Of a DNA stretch of 64,000 nucleotides, positions 19,761 through 29,261 are shown one piece after another. Positions within the stretch are counted from its first letter, which is position 1, and every line of letters starts with the position of its first letter. Origin of the DNA: CAVPJC01 sp963705155 (lineage in GTDB: Bacteria > Chloroflexota > Anaerolineae > Anaerolineales > UBA4823); contig CAVPJC010000014.1 of the NCBI GenBank assembly GCA_963705155.1, positions 248,001 to 312,000 on the forward strand. The letters are read 5' to 3'. Position numbers and translations under genes: made by a program. The notes under the pieces are model-generated. The model had not been told where the DNA came from. It worked only from the letters and a program-made list of their open reading frames with translations, and searched no databases.

Positions 19761-21098
19761 ATGGTTGAAAACAACGAACTAAGCGAGCGCGAACGCGAGA
19801 TACTGTGTCTTGTTGCCACGGGGGCGAGCAACAAGGAAATCGCTCAGCAGCTCTATATCAGCGCGAATACCGTCAAGGTGCATCTCCGCAATATCTTCGC
19901 CAAGATCGGCGCGGCTTCCCGCACCGAAGCAGCGATGTATGCAGTGCAAAATGGCTGGGTGCCGGCAGCCACGGCAGTTGTAGAGAACGCGGATGAGGGG
20001 GGAGGGGAATCAACCCCTTCAGATTTAAAGGAGAGCGTCGAAAGAGCAAAGTATGCGACCAGAGGTCGGTCGTGGCTGCTTGCCGGTGTGGCGGTGATTA
20101 TTTTGGCGGTTGTCGGGGTGGTTGCCTGGTTTTACTGGTCAGGGCGTTTAGCTTCGAGCAGCCTGCCTATGCCGGAGGGGTTGTCAGATTGGCAGGCAAA
20201 ATCCCCCATGCTGACCCCCCGGCAGGGACTGGCAGCCGTAGGCTACGAAGATATGATTTATTCCATCGGTGGGGAGGATGAAGACGGGGTCCTTGACCGC
20301 GTGGATCGTTACAACCCCAGGACTGATGAGTGGCAATCTCTGGAAGACAAACCTACTGCGGTCAGCGAAATTCGGGCTGGGGTCATTGGCGGGAACATTT
20401 ATGTGCCGGGTGGAAAACTCGCCGGTGGCCAAATCTCCGATCTGCTGGAGATATATTCTCCACGCGAAGATCGCTGGCAAAAAGGCGCAGCCCTGCCTGA
20501 AGCCAGAAGCGCCTATGCCCTGGCGGTATTCGAAGGAAAGTTGTATCTTTTCGGGGGTTGGGATGGGAGCAGTTTCCGCAACGAAGTATTTGTTTACGAT
20601 CCCGGCCAGGATGCCTGGGAAGCGCGCACTGCCATGCCGACAGCCAGGGCGTACGCCGGCGCGGCTGTCTCCGGCGGTCAAATCTATGTGCTCGGCGGGA
20701 AAAACGAGCGCGGCCCGCTGCGGGTGAATGAGATTTATCTTCCGGTGTTGGATGTCAGCCAGGAAAAACCGTGGATAAAAGGTGTGAACCTCCCCGAGCC
20801 ACGTTACGGGTTGGGGGTTGCGAGTGTTTCGGAATTTGTGTTTGTCGTGGGTGGCATGGGCGCCAACCAGCAGAGCCTGAACTCGCTGCAGCTGCTCAAC
20901 GAGCAGCAAATCTGGCAGCCTTTCAAACCGCCTTACCCGGTCGCGGTCACTGATTTTGGCATGGCAGCCACCAATTCTTTCCTGTACATCCTGGGCGGGC
21001 GTGTGGGAGACAAATTCCAGGATGGACAGTTGATCTACCAGGTGGTTTACACGGTTTCGATCCCGTTACTGCCGGGCAACGCGGAAAATAACCCTTAA
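19761..21098 (+). CDS. Membrane-tethered LuxR-type HTH protein with external kelch propeller
   Basis: Residues 1-70 form a LuxR/GerE HTH: LSEREREILCLVATGASNKE and IAQQLYISANTVKVHLRNIF. A linker leads to one transmembrane helix (about residues 96-120, LLAGVAVIILAVVGVVAWFY). The rest is a kelch beta-propeller with repeats such as DMIYSIGGE, NIYVPGG, KLYLFGGWDG, QIYVLGG and FLYILGG. The DNA-binding domain would be cytoplasmic and the propeller extracytoplasmic, a one-piece transmembrane regulator in the manner of ToxR/CadC but with a LuxR domain. No receiver or kinase lies beside it. A TATAAT at 19691 may be its -10 box. Confidence 0.88.
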   Translation: MVENNELSEREREILCLVATGASNKEIAQQLYISANTVKVHLRNIFAKIGAASRTEAAMYAVQNGWVPAATAVVENADEGGGESTPSDLKESVERAKYATRGRSWLLAGVAVIILAVVGVVAWFYWSGRLASSSLPMPEGLSDWQAKSPMLTPRQGLAAVGYEDMIYSIGGEDEDGVLDRVDRYNPRTDEWQSLEDKPTAVSEIRAGVIGGNIYVPGGKLAGGQISDLLEIYSPREDRWQKGAALPEARSAYALAVFEGKLYLFGGWDGSSFRNEVFVYDPGQDAWEARTAMPTARAYAGAAVSGGQIYVLGGKNERGPLRVNEIYLPVLDVSQEKPWIKGVNLPEPRYGLGVASVSEFVFVVGGMGANQQSLNSLQLLNEQQIWQPFKPPYPVAVTDFGMAATNSFLYILGGRVGDKFQDGQLIYQVVYTVSIPLLPGNAENNP

Positions 21099-21255
21099 GT
21101 AGTATGTCATTTCCCGTATTCAAAAATATCCACTCAAAGTGGTTCAGAAAATTGAGCCTTGACATGTCTTTCGAGTCGCTTCCCGAGTGTGTGATTATCC
21201 AAAGGAAGTATTGCGCAAGCTACCAATATCCATAAAATAGAGCATAGCAAACGAA

Positions 21256-21284
21256 AAATATGAATAGCCTGGCTATTCATATTT
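21256..21284. promoter_or_regulatory. Perfect 13-bp inverted repeat, operator or hairpin
   Basis: The arms AAATATGAATAGC and GCTATTCATATTT are perfectly complementary and separated by CTG. The palindrome lies 158 bp after the LuxR-kelch stop and 42 bp before the start of the secreted repeat protein. It is AT-rich with no long T-run, so an operator near the promoter is as likely as a terminator. Confidence 0.5.
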
Positions 21285-21325
21285 GAACAACAGGCATTAT
21301 AAAATTTGGCAAAGGAGAAAATACA

Positions 21326-22685
21326 ATGAAAAAAGGTTTATCTCTGGTCTTTATCCTGGTACTGATCTTGAGCCTGACGTCCAGCGCCCTGGCTTCTGTC
21401 CCAGCGCCGGGTGGCCCGTTCAACAGCGCTTTCCGCGTTCAGAACCTGGAAACTGCTTCAGCGCAGTGCGTTTACGAGTTCTTTGATTCTGCGGGAGCCG
21501 TGGCTTTCACCAGCACCACGGTGTCTGTCAACCCTGGCGACAGCCTGTATGTGTATGTGCCTGACCTGTCAATTACACAGGGTGAGTACTCTGCAGTGGT
21601 TAGCTGTGATCGTAAAGTAGCTGCAGTATCGAACTTCAGCGATGCCAACTCGGGCGCCAGCTACAGCGGTGTCTCCGAGCTGGACGACACCTGGTATGCT
21701 CCGGGCATCTACGACAACTACTTCAATTATTATTCCAACATCACCGTGCAGAATGCTACCGCGGCAGGTGTTGATGTAAGAGTTGAAATTTACGCCCCCG
21801 GCAACGCTGTGCCCGTCAAGACACAAACTGCCACGAACGTGCCCGCCAGCGCCGCCACCTCCTTCGAACAGGAAGGCCTGACCGAATTGGCAAACAACCA
21901 GTTCTATTCAGCGATCATCAAAGGCTTCGTAACCGGAACCACCACGCCGGCTCTGATTGCGCCGATCGTCAACATCTACGGTCGCAGCACAGCCGATAAC
22001 CAACTGTATTCCTACAATGCCTTTGCATCCGGCTCCACCACCGCTTACGCGCCGGTCATCATGAAGAATTACTATGGCTACAATACTGCTCTGGTAGTTC
22101 AGAACATTGGCACGGTAAACGCTTCAGTGGAAGTCAGATACACCAACGGTACTCTCACCACGCACACCATTGCCCCAGGCGCGGCAGCTTCGTTGTATAC
22201 GCCGGATGTCGCTGGTCTGCCGAGCGGCAACACTCTTTACGGCGCAACCGTATCCAGCACCAATGCCCAGCCGCTGGTTGTGCTGGTCAACGAATTGAAC
22301 GGCTACAATCGTGCAGCCAGTTACTCTGGCTTTGCCGCCGGCGGCACCGAAGTACCGCGCCCCGATCGTTGAAAAGCGCTACTATGGTTACAACTCCAGC
22401 GTCACCTGCCAGAACGTAGGCGCAGCGGCTGCCACGATGACCATCACGTATGCAACCGGCGCCTCTGGGCCGACCACATCGCCCAGCATCGCAATTGGCG
22501 GCACCCACCTCTTCTACCAGCCGAATGATCCTGCCCTGGCCGCTGCACCGCCCAACTACATCAGCTCGGCGACAATCACGTCGGGTCAGCCGATCGTGTG
22601 CATCGTGAACCAGGACATCAACGAAGGCTCTGGCGCCACCACTGTTATGGATCAGCTCTACTCCTATAACGGCGTCAATCCCTAA
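21326..22685 (+). CDS. Secreted repeat protein with YYGYN domains, frameshifted
   Basis: A signal peptide (about residues 1-24, ending SALASVPAP) follows a strong ribosome site (AAAGGAG). The mature protein has four beta-rich repeats of about 100 residues. Each opens near a YAPxIxKxYYGYN-type motif followed by xVQNxG: APGIYDNYFNYYSNITVQN, APVIMKNYYGYNTALVVQN, APIVEKRYYGYNSSVTCQN. The frame breaks near 22350; dropping one C from TACC restores VRAPIVEKRYYGYN, and the protein ends at 22685. No anchor is seen, so it is presumably released or wall-associated. I know of no function for the repeat; a surface-layer or adhesion role is a guess. Confidence 0.75.
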
Positions 22686-22717
22686 TCCAACACAAGTCAT
22701 GACGGTATAAATAAATT

Positions 22718-22748
22718 GGAGGCCACTGAAGACAAGCCAGTGGCCTCC
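22718..22748. terminator. Hairpin, probable transcription terminator
   Basis: GGAGGCCACTG and CAGTGGCCTCC form a perfect 11-bp stem around a 9-nt loop, just after the repeat-protein stop. The following AAAATTT is only a weak T-run, so termination may be partial. Confidence 0.6.
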
Positions 22749-22779
22749 AAAATTTCCACTATCTGCGAGATTGTTCATT

Positions 22780-23373
22780 ATGAAGAAGCTTTTGATGATT
22801 GCCTGCCTGTTGGTTCTGGCTGTGACTGGCTGTGGGCAAAATACAGGCGGTGAAACGGCTCAGCCAACCATGGCAGCTACTACGGCTGTGGAAGCAGCGC
22901 CTACAGAAACAGAGGCCGGATACCCGTCTCCGGCGGCAACCCTATATGTGCCACCAACGCCTCAATCTTATCCGGGTGCGGAGACGGGACAACCTACTGA
23001 ACAGCCCTTTTCGGTTCCGACTGCCAGCGCTACAGCAGGTGTTGTCACCGGACAACTTATTAACGTCGAAACGGGAGAACCGTTAGCGTTTCAATCGGTG
23101 TACCTGGGCCAGAAGATCCCCTTCAAAACTGGCACGGGTTATACTTATGGGCTGCAGGAGCAAAGCTCTCCACACACGATCAGCAATTCCGAAGGCAAGT
23201 TCGCCATCGGCGATGTTCCAGCAGATGAATACATCCTGATCCTGTTTACCCCGCACAGCATTTCAGTTGTGCATATGCAGGGAGCAGATGACACAAAAGA
23301 ACTGGATGTGATTGTTCAGGCCGGACAGGTTCTGGATTTGGGCCAGTTAAAGGCAGTCAGCCCCATAAAGTGA
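22780..23373 (+). CDS. Lipoprotein with T/P-rich linker and carboxypeptidase-regulatory-like domain
   Basis: From the ATG at 22780 the N-terminus is a lipoprotein signal with lipobox LAVTGC (about residue 20). A low-complexity T/P/E-rich linker (about residues 25-85) leads to a C-terminal domain beginning VVTGQLINVETGEPLAFQSV. That motif and the later EGKFAIGDVPADEYILIL resemble CarboxypepD_reg/peptidase-associated beta-sandwich domains. It is probably displayed on the outside of the membrane. Function unknown. It is bracketed by two hairpins and so is likely transcribed alone. Confidence 0.75.
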   Translation: MKKLLMIACLLVLAVTGCGQNTGGETAQPTMAATTAVEAAPTETEAGYPSPAATLYVPPTPQSYPGAETGQPTEQPFSVPTASATAGVVTGQLINVETGEPLAFQSVYLGQKIPFKTGTGYTYGLQEQSSPHTISNSEGKFAIGDVPADEYILILFTPHSISVVHMQGADDTKELDVIVQAGQVLDLGQLKAVSPIK

Positions 23374-23390
23374 TGCGCAGTCCATCGGTA

Positions 23391-23427
23391 AACCGGGAGG
23401 GTGATGTTCCCTCCCGGTTATTTTTTT
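23391..23427 (+). terminator. Rho-independent terminator
   Basis: AACCGGGAGGG and CCCTCCCGGTT form a perfect 11-bp stem with a 7-nt loop followed by ATTTTTTT. It ends the lipoprotein gene and overlaps the stop codon of the convergent minus-strand gene. Confidence 0.9.
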
Positions 23428-24353
23428 AAGATCTCTGGGCGGGCCGCCCCCATCATCGTCGGGAAAGCGCGTAGCGTCAGGAGCAGGCCAACCACACCCC
23501 AGAGCACATCACCCAGGATAAAAGTGATCCGCACCAGGATGCCAACAAACACTGCGCTGGCCATGGGCATATAGGGCTGCATAATGAAAGCCAACAGGAG
23601 TTCACGGATGCCCGAACCCCCCGGGACGATGAATAAAAGCATGCTGCTCCCGCCGGTGATGCTCCACACCCAGACGGCTTTCAACCAGCCTATCCCCTGC
23701 ACCCCGGCGGCTTCGGCAAAAGCGTAGAAAATCAAACCACCTAGACCCCAGGAAAGGGCATAAACGGCAGCCCACACCAGGCTCTCGAGAGCACGAGAAA
23801 ATTTGTTGCGATCGGCAGGCTGCCATGTGTACGCCAGGTACAGGGCGAAACCGAAGAACAGCCCTGGCAAATCCAGTCGCAACGCAAGGGGAATGATTTC
23901 GAGCCCGGTAAACGCCATTCCAATGGCCACCAGAAGCAGGATTCCCCATTCAAGAAAATTTGCGAGCACGATCATGCGGTTGTTACTGCTGGCATCTTCG
24001 GAGTACATGGCGGTCCGCCCAACCCAATGCCAGATGCCACCGGGCAGGCGCCGGATGAGGATCACCCGGGCGTAAATAGCGGCGTCTTTCCATGTGATCT
24101 TGCGGTGAAAGGATATGATGCGGGTCCAGATAAAAAACTGGATGAGCAGCGAAATGCCATAATACCCCAAGGAAAGCAAAGTGGGAGCCCAATATTTGTG
24201 CCATTCGATGCTGCGAATCTCAAAACCACTCACATACAGCAGGATAACAATGTAAGCAATTGCAGCAAGGGTCAGCAAACGGCCTATCCAGGACCACCTT
24301 TTTCGTGCTTGCTGCTGGAATTTATCCCAAAGCTCGGGAAAACGGTCAATCAT
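23418..24353 (-). CDS. LPG-synthase/flippase-like integral membrane protein (UPF0104)
   Basis: A membrane protein of about 311 residues with seven or eight hydrophobic helices. PGGIWHWVGR and VPGGSGIRELLLAF are the signatures of the lysylphosphatidylglycerol synthase transmembrane family (PF03706-like), which includes flippase-like proteins in polysaccharide loci. I prefer the ATG at 24353, which overlaps the methyltransferase stop by 8 bp, to the TTG at 24383. No C-terminal aminoacyl-transfer domain is present, so lipid aminoacylation is unlikely. Last gene of the minus-strand surface-glycan run. Confidence 0.82.
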   Translation of the reverse strand: MIDRFPELWDKFQQQARKRWSWIGRLLTLAAIAYIVILLYVSGFEIRSIEWHKYWAPTLLSLGYYGISLLIQFFIWTRIISFHRKITWKDAAIYARVILIRRLPGGIWHWVGRTAMYSEDASSNNRMIVLANFLEWGILLLVAIGMAFTGLEIIPLALRLDLPGLFFGFALYLAYTWQPADRNKFSRALESLVWAAVYALSWGLGGLIFYAFAEAAGVQGIGWLKAVWVWSITGGSSMLLFIVPGGSGIRELLLAFIMQPYMPMASAVFVGILVRITFILGDVLWGVVGLLLTLRAFPTMMGAARPEILKK

Positions 24354-25320
24354 GGGATGGCTGCTCGCTCTTTTTTTGAGCAAAATATGTGATAATCGTC
24401 GAGAGATTTAAACGGTCGAGCACACCCAGAACGGGAACCAGCGCGGCCCGTGTGAAGATGGAATAATAGGCCTGCAGCACCAGCCGACGCAGACGGGGTC
24501 GCCGGCTGCCCCAGGTCTGTGTCCAAAAATTTACGCTGTGACCCAGAACCGAGTAGCTGGTTGAGATGCAGCGAGTGGACGCCAGCCGGAAACCAAGCCG
24601 GTTTAGCCCATCTATCAGGACCGGCTTCGGGAAGACATACAGATGGCGGGGAAGATCCCAACCAACCCACAAGGGTCCAAAAAATTTCAATTCCAGGCTT
24701 TCAAAATTGGGCACAGAAAACACCAGCCAGCCGCCGTCTTTCAACAGGCTGCGGGCGCGCGTTTAAATCTTCAAAGGGCTGGTCAAGGTGCTCGAGTACA
24801 TTCCAGAGCACGACAACGTCGAAGGAGCCGGGCGGCAGCTCAATTTCCGAAAACCGCCCGTTGTACACCGGGATGTTCAACTGATTTTTCGCATAGTCTG
24901 CAGCCCGCCGGCTGGGTTCGATGCCGGTGACATCCCAACGGTGGGATTTGAGCGCTTCTTCCAGAAAAAGACCTGTGCCACAGCCAATTTCCAGTAGTTT
25001 ACCGCCAGGCTGAAAGCGCTCAATTGCGCGTAGCCGTTTCCAGGGTCCGTAACGTTTGTCTAGACGGCGAATTACCGTCTTCTCCTCGCGCACGAGGGCG
25101 GGGGTGGGAGGCGTAATCTTCCGGGTAATAGTGCTGCAGCGAATCCCAGCTCAGGCGTGGGTTCTGCCGGTAGGTGCCACATTTTGTCCAGCGCGATAGG
25201 ACGAATTCAGCCCGGCAGTCCTTCCAGGCGGTCTGGGCCTCGAAAAACAACCTGGCTTTCATCAGCCCCGCACCAGTCGCAATCCGCACGTTCCCATGCA
25301 AGTTCATGGACATTGTTCAT
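24346..25320 (-). CDS. Class I SAM methyltransferase with zinc-ribbon N-terminus, three frameshifts
   Basis: The true start is probably ATG 25320, in a frame giving ADCDWCGADES. A shift near 25215 continues to LSRWTKCGTYRQNPRLSWD, completing a CxxC...C zinc ribbon seen in glycan-associated methyltransferases. After a second shift near 25090 the SAM domain follows: GGKLLEIGCGTGLFLEEAL and VVLWNVLEHLDQPFEDL. A third shift near 24755 leads to GGWLVFSVPNFESLELKFFG and the C-terminal half. The joined length is about 320 residues. It probably methylates a sugar in the surface polysaccharide. Neighbours are a GT2 enzyme upstream and the flippase-like protein downstream. Confidence 0.8.
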
Positions 25321-25338
25321 GACAGGAAGGCTTTCCAT

Positions 25339-26265
25339 TCAGGCTCGGTGGACAGGGTCTGGTGACCGGGTGCTCATGCCAGCCGGGAGGTTTCCCAACG
25401 GTCTTTGTAAACCTTCAAGTATCCCCTGCCAGAAATCCGGCCAGTAGGCCCAGTTACGCTTCCAGAAGAATTCGCGGAGAATGACGTATCCAATATGAAC
25501 CGGCAGGGCAAACCATACCGGACGGCCGTGTCTCCGGTAAAAGCGGGCGATGCTGGCCCCAAAGGTGCGCCAGAAGAAGGGCGATTGCGGCCCCTGGGTG
25601 GTGGTAGAAACTTTGTGCCAGATGCGGGCGTTAGGTGCGTACCAGATATTCAATCCGTGTGCACGCACTCGTTCAGAGAAATCCCAGTCATCGTATAAAA
25701 AGAAATAACCCGGGTCGAACAACCCGGCCTGATCAAATGCCCGGCGATGGATCAACAGCGCACAGCTGGGAGCGTATTCAATCAAGCGCGTTTTGTTCTC
25801 GAGCCCTTTGCGGGTATCGGTCATCAGGATGGCGGGCGGGAAGATGCGGTAACGCCCTCCGCTCGACCAGATTTTCTCATTACTGCCGTGAACGAGCACT
25901 TTGGGCATGACCAGCCCGGCCTTCGGGTCGGATTCGGCCACAACCATAAGTTCCTTGAGCATGTCGGGAGCCAGGACGGTATCGTTATTGAGCATTAAAA
26001 TGTAATCGGCGCCCATATCCAGGGCGTAAGCGAAACCGACATTGTAACCCGCCGGGACGCCCAGGTTTTGGCCATTTTCCAGGATGTGCACCTGCGGAAA
26101 ATCCTGCCGTACCCTGGCCGGAGTACCATCGCTGGAACCGTTGTCTACCAGGACAATCTGGATCTCCGCCCCGGCCGCTTCCAGGAGCGATTGTAAGCAC
26201 TCGTGGGTGTCTTCGTAGTGATTATAGGTCAAGATCACGGCATAGATTTGTTGTTTGCCGGTCAT
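25339..26265 (-). CDS. GT2 family glycosyltransferase
   Basis: Starts at an in-frame ATG (26265) preceded by AGAGGAAG, a usable ribosome site. The GT-A fold is clear: YAVILTYNHYEDTHECLQSL, VLVDNGSSDGT, NLGVPAGYNVGF and the metal-binding YILMLNNDTVLAPDML. The later FLYDDWDFSERVRAHG is typical of rhamnosyl/galactofuranosyl-type GT2 enzymes. A C-terminal amphipathic/hydrophobic stretch may touch the membrane. The frame is open into the upstream FAD gene with no stop, giving an apparent 666-residue fusion that may be real or the result of an indel. It likely adds sugars to a lipid-linked glycan. Confidence 0.85.
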   Translation of the reverse strand: MTGKQQIYAVILTYNHYEDTHECLQSLLEAAGAEIQIVLVDNGSSDGTPARVRQDFPQVHILENGQNLGVPAGYNVGFAYALDMGADYILMLNNDTVLAPDMLKELMVVAESDPKAGLVMPKVLVHGSNEKIWSSGGRYRIFPPAILMTDTRKGLENKTRLIEYAPSCALLIHRRAFDQAGLFDPGYFFLYDDWDFSERVRAHGLNIWYAPNARIWHKVSTTTQGPQSPFFWRTFGASIARFYRRHGRPVWFALPVHIGYVILREFFWKRNWAYWPDFWQGILEGLQRPLGNLPAGMSTRSPDPVHRA

Positions 26266-27552
26266 TTTCTCTTCCTCTTTTGAGAGTATTATTTCAGCCT
26301 TTTGGTACTTCCCGGCGATCAGCCTGGCGGTTTCCAGAGCGGCAGCGAAGTTGTCATCCACTTCGCGGTGACGGAATTCGGCAGCCCGCCCAACGAGATG
26401 AAGGTTGTTGATTTTACTCAAGTTATCTTGGGCAGTTTCTATCGTCCGGTCGTAGACCTGATCGTACACTGGATAGGCAAATTTCTCGCGGATTACTTTT
26501 GTATCCAATATGGCCGACCTGGAGATCAGGTGAACTTTTTCCAGATCATCAATCACCTTTGCAACCACATTGGGGTGATCCTGGGTCACTTCGGCGCAAA
26601 GCACGGTCGTAGCAGCAGGCGTATCCACTGCGCTCATGTTTTTGAATTCCACCATGCGGTTGATGCATATCTGGCTGTCGATGTAATAAGTCCAGTGGTT
26701 GTCTGTCACCAGCGGGCGATCAACCAGCAAATACACCGCGTCAACCTTGCGGTAATTCATAAACAGTTCGTACCCCAGCAGGCGGCCTGTCAGGGTGAGC
26801 GGCAGGGTGGAAACAACATGTTCCACCTCGAGCAGGTGGTTTTGCCCGTCTTGTTGGTACTGCACTCCGCGGATGGCGCCGGCATCCTGTTCAAAACCGG
26901 TTACCGTGGTCTGCAGCAGGACATGATCTTTGACTTCCTCATACAGGCGGTTAGCAATGGCGCCGTAACCGCCACGAATCGGGTAATAGAAATACTGAAA
27001 TTTGGTCTTGGTGTTTTCGCGGTAGTGATCGATCGGGTTTGCCAGGCGGACTTTCTGGCGAGCCCAGCTCACTGAAATCTCATTGCCAGGTACACCAAAA
27101 AGCTTTTCAGTGTAGGCCTGAAAAAACAGGCGATAGAGCGACCTGCCATACCTGCGCAGGACATAATTCTCAAAACTGTCATCCGGCAGGCTACGCGGGC
27201 GGAAGAGATAGTCCCAGATAACCTTAAAACGGTGCAGGATGGGCAGGTGGGTGCCGAGCTCGATGACGTCCAGGGGATCACGCATCCAGCGTTCATTCAG
27301 GTAGATGCGGCTACGGCGCAGGTGGCGGCCCATGGGCACCAGGTTGAGCAGCTGCTGCAGGTGAACTCATCGTTAGTGAATAAACGGTGGGCAGCAAAAT
27401 CGCAGTAGAAACCATGCCACTCGAAGCTGCCGCGCAAGTCCCCCGATATAGGCCTGTTTTTCCAGAATGGCGAAATCGATTCCGTATTTTTTGAGCGCCC
27501 ACCCAAGGCTGAGACCGGCGATCCCCATTCCCAGGATAACAACTTTTGCCAT
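26266..27552 (-). CDS. FAD/NAD(P)-binding amine-oxidase or mutase-like protein, two frameshifts
   Basis: From the ATG at 27552 it reads AKVVILGMGIAGLSLGWALK, an FAD-binding dinucleotide motif, then LEKQAYIGGLAR. A shift near 27432 gives SFEWHGFYCDFAAHRLF and another near 27360 gives LVPMGRHLRRSRIYLN. The rest includes YPIRGGYGAIANRL and LHLVGRAAEFRHREVDDNFAAALETARL, matching protoporphyrinogen oxidase/UDP-galactopyranose mutase-like proteins of glycan clusters. It may make a sugar nucleotide for the adjacent GT2 or oxidise a lipid carrier. The stop codon between this gene and the GT2 gene is not visible, so the 26266 boundary is arbitrary. Confidence 0.78.
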
Positions 27553-27670
27553 CGCAGTCCTGTCCTCCATTCCGTCTCCCGGCAAGAATAGCATTATATC
27601 ATGCGTATTTGTTGCCCTTCGATTATAATGACCGGGGACATCCAGTTTGTCAGGAAGGAAAAGATGACAT

Positions 27671-29249
27671 GCGGAATATCAACATACCTCTGGTGATTGC
27701 AATCTCCCTGAATTTTGCCCTGTTTCGGGCGGTGAAATCGCCAGTGGATCTGCGTGGAACCGCAGCCTTCTGCAAGGCCAACAACAGGAACTCTTTCTGC
27801 CTGGCGATGTCATCACCGGCACCGACAGCCTGGATATATGCAGCCAGCACGGCCCCAAATGCCCCCTGAACGCAACCGTCTGGCCAGGGAAGCGGACGAA
27901 TGGCAGTACACCGGCTAAAAAATGGACGTGGTAATCCATTGACACCGAATTACCAGAATCGACAGATGGTCTGGGAGTGGAGCCAGCCTTACACGGGAGA
28001 TAACCCGGCATACTCAATGACCGTGAGGACCAGTATTCCGATTTCAGTATGTCCCCGAATGGTTCTCCGTTTACACGGGCGTGATTTTGAAACCTATGAT
28101 TGGGAACGCTGGCGCTGGCGGGGCACACATACCAGATGCTCCAACTGGGGCTTGGATCTGAAGACCAATCGCACAAGGTGGGTGAGGACGATTGCGGAGT
28201 CGGGTGTTTATTACCCTGTTGTGGATCAAAATCACGATTTCGGTTATACATCCATGGCTGCCTCGAGCATCGGAATTTGCCGGATGCCACGGGAATGGCT
28301 ATATCGTCAGCCTACCGTAAAGAGATGTTGGGCGAGCCGCTCTCAAAAAAGCGAATTGATTTCTGCGATGACAGTATCGACGGAATTCCGGCTGCATACA
28401 GCCCGGTGGGAAACAGGATTTGTAAGATCAGCCCATTCGTGGGCAGCGTTTACCAGCGTTATAAATTTCCCGGAGCACTAATTCCTGGATTCCCTTCGCC
28501 GTTAAATACAATTACGGGTGCGAAGCGGTGGTTTACGCCTGGGGGTACACTGAGCCGTGGAGTGCCTAATCCGGGCAGGATTACCAGGGTTGGTTCCGAA
28601 ACGGCGAGCTGCGTTTTTCACGTTGGCACAACCTGAACGAGCACGGTTTCGAATAATCCCCCGGCATTTGATGATGACTGCCTGGTGGAACAGCAAATGT
28701 CAGAGCGCCTGGCTGGACGAGGCCAACTGGCTGTATACGGGCACTTTCAGCGCCGGGAAGACTGCTTATGTGGATGAGGCAATTATCCCTGCCACCAGCG
28801 TGGTGGAAATTCAAACAACCGGCGGAACTGCTGATTTTTCAAGCATCCAGGTCAATCTGGTGATCGCCCCCGATACGTTCGATAATCGCGTCGTCCTGAC
28901 CCAGTTTTTACCCGGCAGTGAGGAAAATCCCCCGCATGGTCAATACATCCAAATCAGGGAGCCCTACCGCATTATTTCAGAATACCGATTTAATATGGAG
29001 CAAGCCCTGCCCACCCAACCATACACATTGACCGTGGGTTATGATGATACAACGCGCGGCCCGGCAATCGAAGCTTCACTTGCAGCATTTTTCTGGGATG
29101 GCTATGCATGGGTTGCAGACCCATCGAGCGTGGTAGATACGGATACCCAGACCATAACCGCCCATCCCCAGCAGTTTGGCCTGTGGACTGTGCTTGGAAC
29201 GACCAATCGCTCGTATTTGCCCCTGCTGCGCTTGCCGTCGTCGCAATAA
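27671..29249 (+). pseudogene. Badly broken gene for a secreted protein; only the last third reads cleanly
   Basis: From the ATG at 27671 (RNINIPLVIAISLNF, possibly a signal peptide) coherent segments appear in different frames: EIASGSAWNRSLLQGQ and ELFLPGDVITGTDSLDICSQ near 27740-27850, MVWEWSQPYTGDN near 27967, CEAVVYAWGYTEPWSA then GQDYQGWFRNGELRFSRWH near 28530-28640, separated by stops and shifts. From about 28690 to 29249 the frame is clean: WLYTGTFSAGKTAYVDEAII through to the end, SYLPLLRLPSSQ. It appears to be one exported protein of about 520 residues with at least five indels and perhaps two nonsense changes, which points to pseudogenisation or poor sequence. No family recognised. 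Confidence 0.5.
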
Positions 29250-29261
29250 ATATAATCCGGT

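Noticed and set aside
20184..20909. 241-residue open frame on the minus strand
   Set aside because: It is opposite the kelch repeats; the regular repeat codons of the plus strand explain the open frame.
26302..27075. 257-residue open frame on the plus strand
   Set aside because: It lies wholly opposite the FAD protein, which has clear family motifs. The plus reading has no family features or ribosome site.
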